In this document: positions 46,348-55,492 of the stretch, piece by piece
How positions within the stretch are numbered: the stretch's first letter is position 1
Layout of the letters: each line of letters starts with the position of its first letter
From: Kiritimatiellia bacterium
Lineage (GTDB): Bacteria > Verrucomicrobiota > Kiritimatiellia > CAIQIC01 > JAGNIJ01
NCBI GenBank assembly: GCA_018001225.1
Contig: JAGNIJ010000010.1
Location: 1 to 64,000, forward strand
Direction of reading: 5' to 3'
Length of the DNA: 64,000 bases
Notes under the pieces: generated by a model
Database searches by the model: none
The model's input: the letters and a program-made list of their open reading frames with translations, nothing else
What the model was told of the DNA's origin: nothing
Made by a program: the position numbers and the translations under genes

Positions 46348-46785
46348 GTGGAGACCCCTCAAAACCCGGCACGGCTGCTGATCGTGGATGACCATCCGCT
46401 CCTGGTCCGCCAGGTGGAGCAACTGCTCCAGGGCGAATTCGACGTGGTCGGAAGCCTGGCGAGCGGGGCCGCCCTGGACACGGCGGTCGCCCAGTTGCGC
46501 CCCGAGTTGATCGTCATGGACATCACCTTGCCCGGCGCGAACGGCATCGAACTGGCGCGCCGGCTGACGGCAAGGGGCTGCCCGGCGCGCATCGTGTTCC
46601 TGACCGTCCACGCCGACAGCGATTTTGCCCGTGAGAGCTTCGCGGCAGGCGGGATCGGGTACGTCGTCAAGCCGCGGCTCGGGTCGGACCTGCTGCCCGC
46701 GCTGCGCGCCGCGCAGGCCGGGCGGCGCTTCCTGTCGCCCTGCCCCGAACTGGCGGAGATCCGGATCGAGGAGGGCGTGGCATGA
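46348..46785 (+). CDS. Stand-alone receiver-domain response regulator
   Basis: 145 residues from GTG 46348 (an upstream GTG at 46300 is possible but adds a non-homologous stretch). It has only a receiver domain: LLIVDDHP acid pocket, phospho-Asp in LIVMDITLPGANG, Thr in FLTVHAD and Lys in YVVKPRL. No DNA-binding domain follows, and the protein ends with a short acidic tail. It is similar to the receiver of the previous gene, suggesting duplication and loss of the output domain. It may act as a phosphate sink or a modulator of the kinase. The stop overlaps the maturase start by 4 bases. Confidence 0.88.
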   Translation: METPQNPARLLIVDDHPLLVRQVEQLLQGEFDVVGSLASGAALDTAVAQLRPELIVMDITLPGANGIELARRLTARGCPARIVFLTVHADSDFARESFAAGGIGYVVKPRLGSDLLPALRAAQAGRRFLSPCPELAEIRIEEGVA

Positions 46786-48059
46786 CCCCCGGCGCCGTAT
46801 GCCGCGGCCGCCCGGTCGTCCGGATGCACGCCATGATCAAGCCGATAGGGCCGGTGTGCAACCTGGACTGCCGGTACTGCTACTACTTGAGCAAGGAGCA
46901 GTTGCTGGGCACGACGAGCGACTGGCGCATTTCCGACGAAACGCTCGAGGCGTTCATCCGCCAGTACATCGAGGGGCAGAACTACCGGGAGGTCATCTTC
47001 TCCTGGCAGGGCGGCGAACCGACCCTGCTGGGCCTGGAGTTCTTCCGGAAGGTCGTCGCGCTGGAAAAGAAGTACGCCCCGCCGCACCTGCGCTGCGAGA
47101 ACGACCTCCAGACCAACGGCACGCGGCTGGACGACGCCTGGTGCGAGTTCCTGCGCGAGCATAACTTCCTCGTGGGCTTGAGCATCGACGGGCCCCGCGC
47201 CCTGCACGACGCCTTTCGCAAGGACAAGGCCGGCGCCGGCAGCTTCGACCGGGTCTTCCGCGCGGCGCAGCTCCTGCGAAAACACGGGGTCCGGTTCAAC
47301 ACGCTCTCCTGCGTCAACCGGCTCACGGCCGGGCACCCCATCGATGTCTACCGCTTCCTCCGCGACGAGGTCGGGTCGAAGCGGATGCAGTTCATTCCGA
47401 TTGTCGAGCCGAGGGGCTTCGAGCGGACCGCGCCGCAGTTCTGGCCGCCGGACCGGATGCCCGTCGTCGGCACGCCCGCGGCGCGGCCGGGCGCGCCGGA
47501 CTCCGTGGTGGAGGACTGGAGCGTGGACCCGGACGACTGGGGCCAATTCCTGTGCCGCGTGTTCGACCGCTGGATCGAGCGCGACGCGGGCCGGATCTAC
47601 GTGAACTACTTCGAGACCGCCGTGGAGACGTGGATGGGCCGCGTCAGCCCGATGTGCACCCTCGCGCCGCTGTGCGGCAAGGGCGTGGCGCTCGAGCACG
47701 ACGGCGGCCTCTACTCGTGCGACCACTACGTCTACCCGGAGTACCGCCTCGGGAACGTCCGAGAGACGCCCCTGGCCGACATGGTCTTTTCGCCGCGGCA
47801 GGAGCGGTTCGGCCGGAACAAGGAGGCCACGCTGCCGGACGCCTGCCGGCAGTGCGAGTACGAGTTCGCCTGCTACGGGGAGTGCCCCAAGAACCGCTTC
47901 GTGAAGTCGCCCGACGGCCAGCCGGGCATGAACTATCTCTGCCCCGGCTGGAAGCGGTTCTGGCAGCACATCGACGAGCCGATCCAGAAAATCGTCCGCG
48001 ACCTCGGGCATACGCCCGTCAAGCGGCTCACCTACGCGACGAGCTCGGTGATGGAATGA
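46782..48059 (+). CDS. Anaerobic sulfatase-maturating enzyme (radical SAM, SPASM)
   Basis: 425 residues. The radical-SAM CxxxCxxC is CNLDCRYC (~27-34), the core barrel carries WQGGEPTLLG, and two further iron-sulfur clusters of the SPASM region show in CTLAPLCGKGVALEHDG, YSCDHYVYPEYRLGN and CRQCEYEFACYGECPKNRF. It oxidises the active-site Cys or Ser of sulfatases to formylglycine before export. Position between a two-component pair and two sulfatase genes fits that role exactly. It overlaps both neighbours by 4 bases. Confidence 0.95.
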   Translation: MTPGAVCRGRPVVRMHAMIKPIGPVCNLDCRYCYYLSKEQLLGTTSDWRISDETLEAFIRQYIEGQNYREVIFSWQGGEPTLLGLEFFRKVVALEKKYAPPHLRCENDLQTNGTRLDDAWCEFLREHNFLVGLSIDGPRALHDAFRKDKAGAGSFDRVFRAAQLLRKHGVRFNTLSCVNRLTAGHPIDVYRFLRDEVGSKRMQFIPIVEPRGFERTAPQFWPPDRMPVVGTPAARPGAPDSVVEDWSVDPDDWGQFLCRVFDRWIERDAGRIYVNYFETAVETWMGRVSPMCTLAPLCGKGVALEHDGGLYSCDHYVYPEYRLGNVRETPLADMVFSPRQERFGRNKEATLPDACRQCEYEFACYGECPKNRFVKSPDGQPGMNYLCPGWKRFWQHIDEPIQKIVRDLGHTPVKRLTYATSSVME

Positions 48060-48829
48060 AGCACGAACTCACACCGCTCCGCGAAGGCCGCCAGGCGCTC
48101 CGCGTCACGGCGGAGTGGCCGGAGGTCGCGGCGGACTACGAGGACGTGCTGGCGGGCTACGGGCGCCTCGCCGTCGCCGGGTTCCGGCCGGGCCGGGCCC
48201 CGCGTTCGGTGCTCGAGACCCGGTTCCGAAAGGAACTGCGCGCGGACTTCACGGCCCGCTGCGGGCGGCGGCTGGCGCGGCAGGCGCTGGGCGAGCGCAC
48301 CCTGCGCGCGGCCGGGCCGATGGCGGTGACGGAGATCGTGCTCGAGCCGGGCCGCGCGTTCGAGTTCACGGCTGAATGCGTGCCGCTGGCCCGGCTGGAG
48401 CTGCCGGACTATGCCGCCGCGCCGCGGACCGGCGCGACGGACGACGAGCGCCGCGAGGCCCTGACCGCGTGGCTGCTGGAGCACACCGCCTGGGATCCGC
48501 CCGAGGCGCTGGTCCGGGAAGAATGCGACCGGTCCGGCCCGCCGGGAGCGGATGCCGGGGGCGAGGCGTGGCGCGCGGCGGCGCAGCGCGTGAAGCTGAT
48601 GCAGATCCTCGACCAGATCGCCGAGGCCGAGGGGATCGAAGCGGACGCGCGCGACGTGGACGAGCGCATCGCGCGGATGGCCGGCGACAGCGGCGTTCCG
48701 CCGGCCGCGCTGCGGCGCGAGTTGGGCGAGGACGGGGTGGGGCGGCTGCAGGCGCTGCTGCGGGCCGAGCAGACACTGGCGTACCTGATCGCGAGACCGG
48801 TTGAACAACAGCAAAGGAGACAAGCATGA
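48056..48829 (+). CDS. Trigger-factor-like chaperone apparently lacking the PPIase domain
   Basis: 257 residues; full trigger factor is ~430. The N-terminal ~110 residues look like the ribosome-binding domain, including the signature-like loop GFRPGRAP (42-49; trigger factor has GFRxGxxP). The rest aligns in character with the C-terminal helical cradle (DERREALTAWLLEHTAWDPPEALVREE; RVKLMQILDQIAEAEGI; ALLRAEQTLAYLI). No FKBP-type PPIase domain is left between them. Coupled to the maturase (ATGA overlap) and to the first sulfatase, it may keep new sulfatases unfolded until the maturase and Sec system act on them. That role is inference. Confidence 0.8.
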   Translation: MKHELTPLREGRQALRVTAEWPEVAADYEDVLAGYGRLAVAGFRPGRAPRSVLETRFRKELRADFTARCGRRLARQALGERTLRAAGPMAVTEIVLEPGRAFEFTAECVPLARLELPDYAAAPRTGATDDERREALTAWLLEHTAWDPPEALVREECDRSGPPGADAGGEAWRAAAQRVKLMQILDQIAEAEGIEADARDVDERIARMAGDSGVPPAALRRELGEDGVGRLQALLRAEQTLAYLIARPVEQQQRRQA

Positions 48830-50535
48830 AAAGGATAGCCAACGTAAGACAATGCGCGGGCGCCTGGGCCGTGGTCGGCTCGGTGCTGGCGGCGGGGGCG
48901 CTGGTACCGGCGCGCCCGGCGCGGGCGCAAGAGCCCGCGGCGGAGAAGCCGAACATCCTCGTCATCTTCGGGGACGATATCGGCATCGCCAATCTTAGCT
49001 GTTACAGCGACGGGTTGATGGGCTATGAAACGCCCAACATTGACCGTCTCGCCGACGAAGGGCTGCGCTTTCTTCATTACTACGGCGAGCAGAGTTGCAC
49101 CGCCGGCCGCTCGGCGTTTCTCACCGGGCAGCACATCATCCGCTCCGGGCTGTCCAAGGTCGGGTTCCCCGGCGCGCGGATGGGGATGAGCCAGCTCGAT
49201 CCCTCGATCGGCGGCTTGCTCAAGAACCTGGGGTATGCCACGGGTCAGTTCGGCAAGAACCACGTCGGCGACCGCAATGAAAGCCTGCCGACGGTGAACG
49301 GGTTCGACGAGTTCTTCGGCAACCTGTACCACCTCAACGCCGAGGAAGAGCCGGAGATGCCGGATTATCCGAAAGACCCGGCCTACCTGAAGATGTTCGG
49401 CCCGCGCGGCGTGCTCCGCTGCAAGGCGACGGACGTGGACGACCCGACCGTGGACCCGCGCTTCGGCAAGGTCGGCAAGCAAACCATCGAGGATACCGGC
49501 GCGCTGACCCGGAAACGGATGGAGACGATCGACGACGAAACCTCCGACGCGGCCGTGGATTTCATGGCGCGGCAGGTGAAGGCCGGCAAGCCGTTCTTCT
49601 GCTGGATGAACACCACCCGCATGCATCTCCGCACGCACGTCCGCGCCGAGCATCGCGGCCGCTATACGCACGGGGACAGCGAGTACATCGATGGGATGAT
49701 CGAGCACGACGAAACCATCGGCAAGATCCTCAAGGCGCTGGATGACATGGGGATCGCGGACAACACCCTCGTCGTCTATACGACCGACAACGGCCCGCAC
49801 ATGAACAGCTGGCCGGATAGCGCGATGACGCCGTTCCGCTCCGAGAAGAACACCAACTGGGAGGGCGCCTTTCGCGTGCCTTGCTTGGTGCGCTGGCCCG
49901 GCCACGTGAAGGCCGGAACGGTGACCGTCGAACTGATGAGCCACAACGACTGGATCCCGACGCTGTGCGCCATCGCGGGCGAGCCGGACATCGTCGGTAA
50001 GCTCCGGCAGGGGTACACCGCGAACGGCATCCAGTACAGGGTCCATCTCGACGGCTATGACCAGAGTCAATTCCTCACGTCGGTCGAGGGCACGGTCGGC
50101 AGGAACAACGGCGTCAAGAGCGCCCGCCACCTGTTCTTCTATTCCGATGACGACGGCCTGCTCGTGGGCGCGCGCCAGGGCGACTACAAGTTCGTCTTCG
50201 CCGAGCAGCGCATGGCGGGCACCATGGGCGTCTGGGCCGAGCCCTTCACGGAGCTTCGCATGACCAAGATCTTCAATCTCATGCAGGACCCGTACGAGCG
50301 GGCGGATATCACGTCCAACACCTACTGGGATTGGTACTTCGACCACATCGGCAACAACTACGGGATGATGGCGGAGATCTCCAAGTTCGTCGCGACGTTC
50401 AAGGAGTTCCCGCCGCGCTCGTACCCGCCGAGTTTCAACCCGGTGAACATCATGAAGGACGTAAAGACCGGGATCAAGGCGAAGGCCGCGCTCGAAAAAG
50501 CCTTCCCGATGCTCAAGGGGGAAGCGGCGGAATAG
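48826..50535 (+). CDS. Secreted arylsulfatase-type sulfatase (Cys-type)
   Basis: 569 residues. A signal peptide (~1-34, ARAQEPAAEKPN) is followed by a sulfatase fold: NILVIFGDDIG (~43-53, metal Asp), the formylglycine site C91-T-A-G-R (CxAxR form), the GKNH segment, DNGPHMNSWPD for the metal site and the C-terminal subdomain. The active-site Cys is in SCTAGRSAFLTGQ. The substrate is not readable. Start overlaps the chaperone stop by 4 bases. The enzyme should work in the periplasm or outside after maturation by the neighbouring maturase. Confidence 0.93.
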   Translation: MKRIANVRQCAGAWAVVGSVLAAGALVPARPARAQEPAAEKPNILVIFGDDIGIANLSCYSDGLMGYETPNIDRLADEGLRFLHYYGEQSCTAGRSAFLTGQHIIRSGLSKVGFPGARMGMSQLDPSIGGLLKNLGYATGQFGKNHVGDRNESLPTVNGFDEFFGNLYHLNAEEEPEMPDYPKDPAYLKMFGPRGVLRCKATDVDDPTVDPRFGKVGKQTIEDTGALTRKRMETIDDETSDAAVDFMARQVKAGKPFFCWMNTTRMHLRTHVRAEHRGRYTHGDSEYIDGMIEHDETIGKILKALDDMGIADNTLVVYTTDNGPHMNSWPDSAMTPFRSEKNTNWEGAFRVPCLVRWPGHVKAGTVTVELMSHNDWIPTLCAIAGEPDIVGKLRQGYTANGIQYRVHLDGYDQSQFLTSVEGTVGRNNGVKSARHLFFYSDDDGLLVGARQGDYKFVFAEQRMAGTMGVWAEPFTELRMTKIFNLMQDPYERADITSNTYWDWYFDHIGNNYGMMAEISKFVATFKEFPPRSYPPSFNPVNIMKDVKTGIKAKAALEKAFPMLKGEAAE

Positions 50536-50558
50536 CCGCGGAGGAGCAGGGCCACCCT

Positions 50559-51605
50559 ATGAAAACCGTCTTCACCGTTCTCGCGCTCGGTTTGTGGCTG
50601 GGCGTTTCCGCGGCTGCCGCCGTCGACCCCGCCCCGGAAATCGGGGCGGGTCCGCTCCCGTCGTGGAACGACGGCGCGGCGAAGGCGGCGATCCTGGAGT
50701 TCGTCGCGAAGGTCGCCACCGACGGGTCGCCGGACTTCGTGCCGCCGGCCGAGCGCATCGCCGTGTTCGACAACGACGGCACGCTCTGGGCCGAGCAGCC
50801 GATGTACTTCCAGGGGCTCTTCATGCTGGACCGCGTGAAGCGCATGGCGCCGCAGCACCCGGAATGGCGGGAGCAGGAGCCGTTTGCCTCGCTCCTCAAG
50901 GGCGACGTGAAGGCGGCCCTGGCCGGCGGCGAGAGCGCGGTCGGCCGGCTGTTGATGACGACGCACGCGGGCATGACGAGCGAGGAGTTCTCGCGGTTGG
51001 TCGCCGACTGGATCGCCGGGGCGCGGCACCCGAAGACGGGGCGGCTGCTCACCGAGATGGTCTACCAGCCGATGCTGGAACTGCTCGACTACCTGCGGGC
51101 GAACGGGTTCAAGACGTTTATCGTGTCCGGCGGCGGCATGGAGTTCATGCGGCCGTGGACGGAGCGGGTCTACGGCATCCCGCCGGAGCAGGTCGTGGGC
51201 AGCAGCATCCGCACGAAATTCGAGCTGCGCGACGGGCACCCGGTGCTCGTCCGGCTGCCGGAGAGCGATTTCGTGGACGACGGGCCGGGCAAGCCGGTGG
51301 GCATCCAGATGCACATCGGGCGCCGGCCGATCGCCGCGTTCGGGAACTCCGACGGCGACCTGGCGATGCTCCAGTGGACCGCGGCCGGGCCGGGCGCGCG
51401 GCTGTGCCTGCTCGTCCACCACACCGACGCGGAGCGCGAGTGGGCGTACGACCGGGAATCCCACGCGGGGCGTTTGGACCAGGCCCTCGACGAGGCGCAG
51501 GCCCGGGGTTGGGCGGTGGTGGACATGAAAGACGACTGGAACCGCGTGTTTGCAATCGAGGAAGAACAACCGGCCCGTCCGAGTGACGGGCCCAACGAGA
51601 GGTGA
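50559..51605 (+). CDS. Periplasmic HAD-family hydrolase
   Basis: 348 residues from ATG 50559. A signal peptide (~1-21) is followed by motif I DNDGTLW (Asp71 nucleophile, Asp73), motif II Ser in TFIVSGGG and motif IV GNSDGD. The fold and length match HAD phosphatases of the SerB-like branch, here exported. It sits between two sulfatases, so a role in removing phosphate from the same substrate or its product is plausible, but unproven. Two bases separate its stop from the second sulfatase's ATG. Confidence 0.88.
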   Translation: MKTVFTVLALGLWLGVSAAAAVDPAPEIGAGPLPSWNDGAAKAAILEFVAKVATDGSPDFVPPAERIAVFDNDGTLWAEQPMYFQGLFMLDRVKRMAPQHPEWREQEPFASLLKGDVKAALAGGESAVGRLLMTTHAGMTSEEFSRLVADWIAGARHPKTGRLLTEMVYQPMLELLDYLRANGFKTFIVSGGGMEFMRPWTERVYGIPPEQVVGSSIRTKFELRDGHPVLVRLPESDFVDDGPGKPVGIQMHIGRRPIAAFGNSDGDLAMLQWTAAGPGARLCLLVHHTDAEREWAYDRESHAGRLDQALDEAQARGWAVVDMKDDWNRVFAIEEEQPARPSDGPNER

Positions 51606-51607
51606 GC

Positions 51608-54046
51608 ATGAAGCTGCGAGAGAATCATGAGCTGCGTCGCGCCGGGCGGTGGGCGGCGGTCGGCTCCGTGCTGGCCGCGGGCGCGCTGTTCGGCGGCGCG
51701 CGCGCGCAGGAAGTGTTGCCCGTGCCGCCCGCCCCGTTCAAGGGGCAGATCGGGTTGAGCGCGCGGGATTCGAAGCCCGACTTCCCGCAGCCCGTCCGGG
51801 CGCCGCAGGGCGCGCCGAACGTGGTGGTGATCCTGCTGGACGACGTCGGGTTCGGCGCGTCGAGCACCTTCGGCGGGCCGTGCCAGACGCCCACGCTCGA
51901 CCGGCTGGCGCGAAACGGGCTGCGCTTCACCCAGTTCCATACCACGGCGTTGAGCTCGCCCACGCGGGCCTCGCTGCTGACCGGGCGCAACCATCATTCC
52001 GCGCACACCGGCGTGATCATGGAGCAGGGGACGGGCTACCCGGGCTACGACTCCCTGATGGGCAAGGACACGGCGACGATCGCCGAGATCCTCAAGCAGA
52101 AGGGCTGGAACACCGCGTGGTTCGGCAAGAACCACAACGTGCCCGACTGGCAGAGCAGCCAGGCGGGGCCGTTCGACCTGTGGCCCCTCGGCCTCGGGTT
52201 CGAGCATTTCTACGGTTTCGTCTGCGCCGAGACCAGCCAGTGGCGGCCGGCGGTCACCGAGGGCACGTCGCCCATCGAGCCGTACCTGGGCAACCCGGAC
52301 TATCACTTCGACTACGACATTGCCGACCGGGCCATCGAGTGGGTCCGCAACCAGAAGTCCGTGGCGCCGGACCGGCCGTTCTTCCTCTACTACGCGCCGG
52401 GGGCGACGCATTCGCCGCACCACGCGAAGAAGGAATGGATCGCCAAGTACAAGGGGCGCTTCGGCCGGGGCTGGGACGCGGTCCGCGAGGAGACGCTCGC
52501 GAAGCAGAAGGAACTGGGACTCGTTCCGGCCGACACGAAGCTGACGCCGCGCCCGGAGCGCATTCCCGCCTGGGATACGCTCAACGCCCAGCAGAAAGAC
52601 CTCTACGCCTACATGATGGACGTCTACGCCGGGTTCCTGGAGCAGACGGATTACAACGTCGGGCGCGTGCTGGACGGGATCGAGAAGATGGGCCAGCTCG
52701 ACAACACGCTCGTCATCTACATCTGCGGCGACAACGGGGCCAGCGCGGAGGGCCTGGACAACGGCGAGCTCAACGAACTCGCGGGACTCAATGGGGTCGG
52801 CGAGGACTACAACGAGGTGTTGAAGCGAAAGGACGACCTGGGCACGTGGAGGACGCACAACCACTACCCGGCCGGCTGGGCGCACGCCATGTGCTCGCCG
52901 TTCCAGTGGGCCAAGCAGATCGCCTCGCACTACGGCGGGACGCGCAACGGGATGGTCATCTCCTGGCCGGCCCGGATCAAGGACGCGGGCGGCATCCGGC
53001 CGCAGTGGCACCACGTGATCGACGTCGTGCCGACGGTCCTCGAGGCCTGCGGCCTGCAGGCCCCGTCCATCGTCAACGGCGTGGCGCAGAAGCCCATCGA
53101 GGGCGTGAGCATGGCCTACACGTTCGACAACGCGCAGGCGCCGACGACGCGCCGGACGCAGTACTTCGAGATGTTCGGCAACCGCGCGGTCTACCACGAC
53201 GGCTGGGTCGCCTGCACCACGCCGCGCGCCGCGCCGTGGCAGGATACCTCCCGGCTGCCGCCGGTGGACGTGATCAGCGGGTATAAATGGGAATTATACC
53301 ACGTCGCCGAGGACTTCAGCGAGGCGGTCAACCTCGCGGAGCAGCAGCCCGACAAACTGCGCGAGCTGCAGTTGCTGTTCTACGCCGAGGCGGCGAAGTA
53401 CAACGTGCTGCCGCTGGACGACAGCAAGATCGAGCGCCTGAACCCGGCCAACCGGCCCAGCCTGACGCGCGGCCGGACCGACTTCACCTACTTCGGACCG
53501 GTGAAGCGCATCCCCGAAGGCGCGGCGCCCGACGTGAAGAACAAGTCGTGGAGCGTCACCGCGGACGTGGTCCTGGCCGGCGACGCGGACGAGGGCGTGC
53601 TGGTGACGCAGGGCGGCCTGTTCGGCGGGTACGCGCTGATGCTGCGCGAGGGCAAGCCGGTGTTCCACTACAACATGCTGAACGTGGCGCACTTCGAGAT
53701 CGCCGCCCCGGCGGCACTGTCCGCCGGCCGGCATACGATCGCGTTCGACTACAAGCACGACGGCGGCGGCTTCGGCAAGGGCGGGAGCGGCACGTTGAGC
53801 GTGGACGGCGCGACGGTGGCCCAGGGCCGCATCGAGCGGACGATCCCGTTCCGGTTCACCCTCGACGAGACCTTCGACATCGGCGAAGACACCGGCACGC
53901 CCGTCTGCGAGGACTACGACGTGCCGTTCAAGTTCACCGGCGAGATCGAGAAGCTGGTCGTGCACATCGAGGAGCCGAAGCCGCTGTCGCCGGAGGAGCA
54001 GCAGAAACTGCGGGCCATGCAGCAGGCGCATCGCGCGGCGGAATAA
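51608..54046 (+). CDS. Secreted arylsulfatase-type sulfatase (Ser-type)
   Basis: 812 residues from ATG 51608 (GAGAGGTGAGC precedes it). The signal peptide (~1-33) closely resembles that of the first sulfatase. The sulfatase core has VVVILLDDVGFG (~72-83), the GRNHHS motif and the active-site segment TTALS116-S-P-T-R120, so the formylglycine precursor is Ser, not Cys. A ~250-residue C-terminal domain (from ~560, TDFTYFGPVKRIPEG...) is beta-rich, like those of large arylsulfatases of the AtsA type. Needs an anaerobic maturase able to use Ser. One is encoded 4 kb upstream. Confidence 0.93.
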   Translation: MKLRENHELRRAGRWAAVGSVLAAGALFGGARAQEVLPVPPAPFKGQIGLSARDSKPDFPQPVRAPQGAPNVVVILLDDVGFGASSTFGGPCQTPTLDRLARNGLRFTQFHTTALSSPTRASLLTGRNHHSAHTGVIMEQGTGYPGYDSLMGKDTATIAEILKQKGWNTAWFGKNHNVPDWQSSQAGPFDLWPLGLGFEHFYGFVCAETSQWRPAVTEGTSPIEPYLGNPDYHFDYDIADRAIEWVRNQKSVAPDRPFFLYYAPGATHSPHHAKKEWIAKYKGRFGRGWDAVREETLAKQKELGLVPADTKLTPRPERIPAWDTLNAQQKDLYAYMMDVYAGFLEQTDYNVGRVLDGIEKMGQLDNTLVIYICGDNGASAEGLDNGELNELAGLNGVGEDYNEVLKRKDDLGTWRTHNHYPAGWAHAMCSPFQWAKQIASHYGGTRNGMVISWPARIKDAGGIRPQWHHVIDVVPTVLEACGLQAPSIVNGVAQKPIEGVSMAYTFDNAQAPTTRRTQYFEMFGNRAVYHDGWVACTTPRAAPWQDTSRLPPVDVISGYKWELYHVAEDFSEAVNLAEQQPDKLRELQLLFYAEAAKYNVLPLDDSKIERLNPANRPSLTRGRTDFTYFGPVKRIPEGAAPDVKNKSWSVTADVVLAGDADEGVLVTQGGLFGGYALMLREGKPVFHYNMLNVAHFEIAAPAALSAGRHTIAFDYKHDGGGFGKGGSGTLSVDGATVAQGRIERTIPFRFTLDETFDIGEDTGTPVCEDYDVPFKFTGEIEKLVVHIEEPKPLSPEEQQKLRAMQQAHRAAE

Positions 54047-54054
54047 GGAGCGGC

Positions 54055-54507
54055 ATGGGCGTCGGAGCGAACAGCGCGGCGGGGAGGGGACGCGGGAGGG
54101 CCTGGGCGGCCGCGGGGCTGGCGGCCCTCCTGCTCGCGGGCGGGGGCTTCCTCGCCTGGCGCGCCGCTTCGCGCTTCGACCCGTCGGTGCTGGTGGGCCG
54201 GTGGCAGCGGCCGGACGGTGGGTACCTCCTTGAGATCGTGCGGGTGCTGCCCGGGGGCGCGCTGGAGGCCCGCTACTTCAATCCGCGCCCGATCCACGTG
54301 GCGCGGGCGGAGGTGCAAGAGCGGGAGGGCGGCCCTGATCTTTTCGTCGAGTTGCGGGATCAGGGGTATCCGGGCTGCACCTACCAGCTCGACTATCTTC
54401 CCGGCTCGGACAGCCTGGCGGGCGTGTACTACCAGGCGGCGATCGGGGAGACGTTCGACGTGCGCTTTGGGCGGATCGGAGACGCGACGGAAGCGGGAAA
54501 CGAGTAA
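54055..54507 (+). CDS. Small N-terminally anchored protein with a beta-rich domain
   Basis: 150 residues from ATG 54055; AAGGAG precedes it. A membrane anchor (WAAAGLAALLLAGGGFLAW, ~17-35) leads to a ~110-residue domain with LVGRWQRPDGGYLLEIVRV and LAGVYYQAAIGETFDVRF, reminiscent of small lipocalin-like or DUF-type beta domains. No Cys lipobox. Follows the Ser-type sulfatase by 8 bases and is probably co-transcribed with it. Function unknown; it may help sulfatase display. Confidence 0.65.
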   Translation: MGVGANSAAGRGRGRAWAAAGLAALLLAGGGFLAWRAASRFDPSVLVGRWQRPDGGYLLEIVRVLPGGALEARYFNPRPIHVARAEVQEREGGPDLFVELRDQGYPGCTYQLDYLPGSDSLAGVYYQAAIGETFDVRFGRIGDATEAGNE

Positions 54508-54565
54508 ACAGCCGGCCGCGCGCGAACCGCGCGGGCCCGGTGAACAGAACAGAAAGGGAACGAAG

Positions 54566-55438
54566 ATGAGAAGAATGATCGCAATGGCGTTGTGCGTCGT
54601 CGCCCTGCCGGCGATGGCGAAGGAGAAGGCGGCCGAGCACCACAAGGTGACGGCGCAGGAGGTCGCGGAGATGCTGGCCGATCCGTCGGCGACCATCACG
54701 TACCTGAACGCGGCCTACCGCGCGTACCAGAACGTGGGGCCCGAGAATGACATGAACCAGGAACTCCGCCTGAACGGCGCCGGGTTCCTGAAGCTTCCGG
54801 ACGACTCCTCGCTCTTTTACCGGGCGTACCTGCCGCTGTACTCGACGGAGGTGACCCCGCCGTACGAGCTGCCGACCCTCCCGGGGGGGAGCGGCGCGGT
54901 CGTGGACCGGCTGGACAATCCGTTCCGGTTCGACGACGAGGGTATCGGCGACGCGCTGCTCTCGGCGTACTGGGTGCCCACGGCGGGCGAACTGATCCTC
55001 GGCTACGGCGCGGCGCTGATGGTGCCGACGGCGTCCGAGAAGTACTACGGCACGGAGAAATGATCCGCGGGGCCGACGCTGGTCGCCGCCAAGAAGGTGC
55101 CGGGCAAGTACACGGTCGGCGGCCTGCTGACGCACGTCTGGTCCTTCGCGGGCAAGGACAGCCGCGACGGGATCAACATGACGACCATCCAGCCGGCCGG
55201 GACGCTCTTCCTCAACAAGAAGGGCACTTCGCTGACCGTCGGGTCGGAGACCACGTTCAACTGGGACGCGGAGGACGACGCGTGGCAGGTGCCGGTGACG
55301 GTGGGGCTCGGCCAGATTCTTCCGCCGATCGGCAAGCAGTTCATCGGCGTGGCCGTGGCGGGCAGCTACTACCTCGAGAAGCCCGAGATGGTGCAGGACT
55401 GGGACGTCCGCGCGGTGGTGTCGGTCGTCTTTCCGTAA
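54566..55438 (+). pseudogene. Outer-membrane protein (neuromedin U-like/MetA-pathway family) interrupted by in-frame TGA
   Basis: From ATG 54566 the frame runs with a signal peptide and the pattern LPLYSTEVTPPYELPTL...LGYGAALMVPTASEKYYGTEK, then hits TGA at 55061-55063. It stays open in the same frame to 55438, with SAGPTLVAAKKVPGKYTVGGLLTHVWSFAGKDSRDGINMTTIQPAG..., which completes the family. Proteins of this family normally have Trp at the TGA position (GEKW-x-x-GPT), so one G-to-A change would explain it. The gene is probably non-functional or read through. The downstream part has no ribosome binding site. Confidence 0.85.
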
Positions 55439-55492
55439 GGGTTTGATATCCGCGGCCCGGGGCCGCCGACGCGAGAAATGAGGAGGCGGAAA

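Noticed and set aside
55061..55063. TGA as a reassigned Trp codon in this organism
   Set aside because: TGA is a normal stop for many genes here (for example the adaptor, sulfatase maturase and response regulator genes), so code reassignment is excluded.
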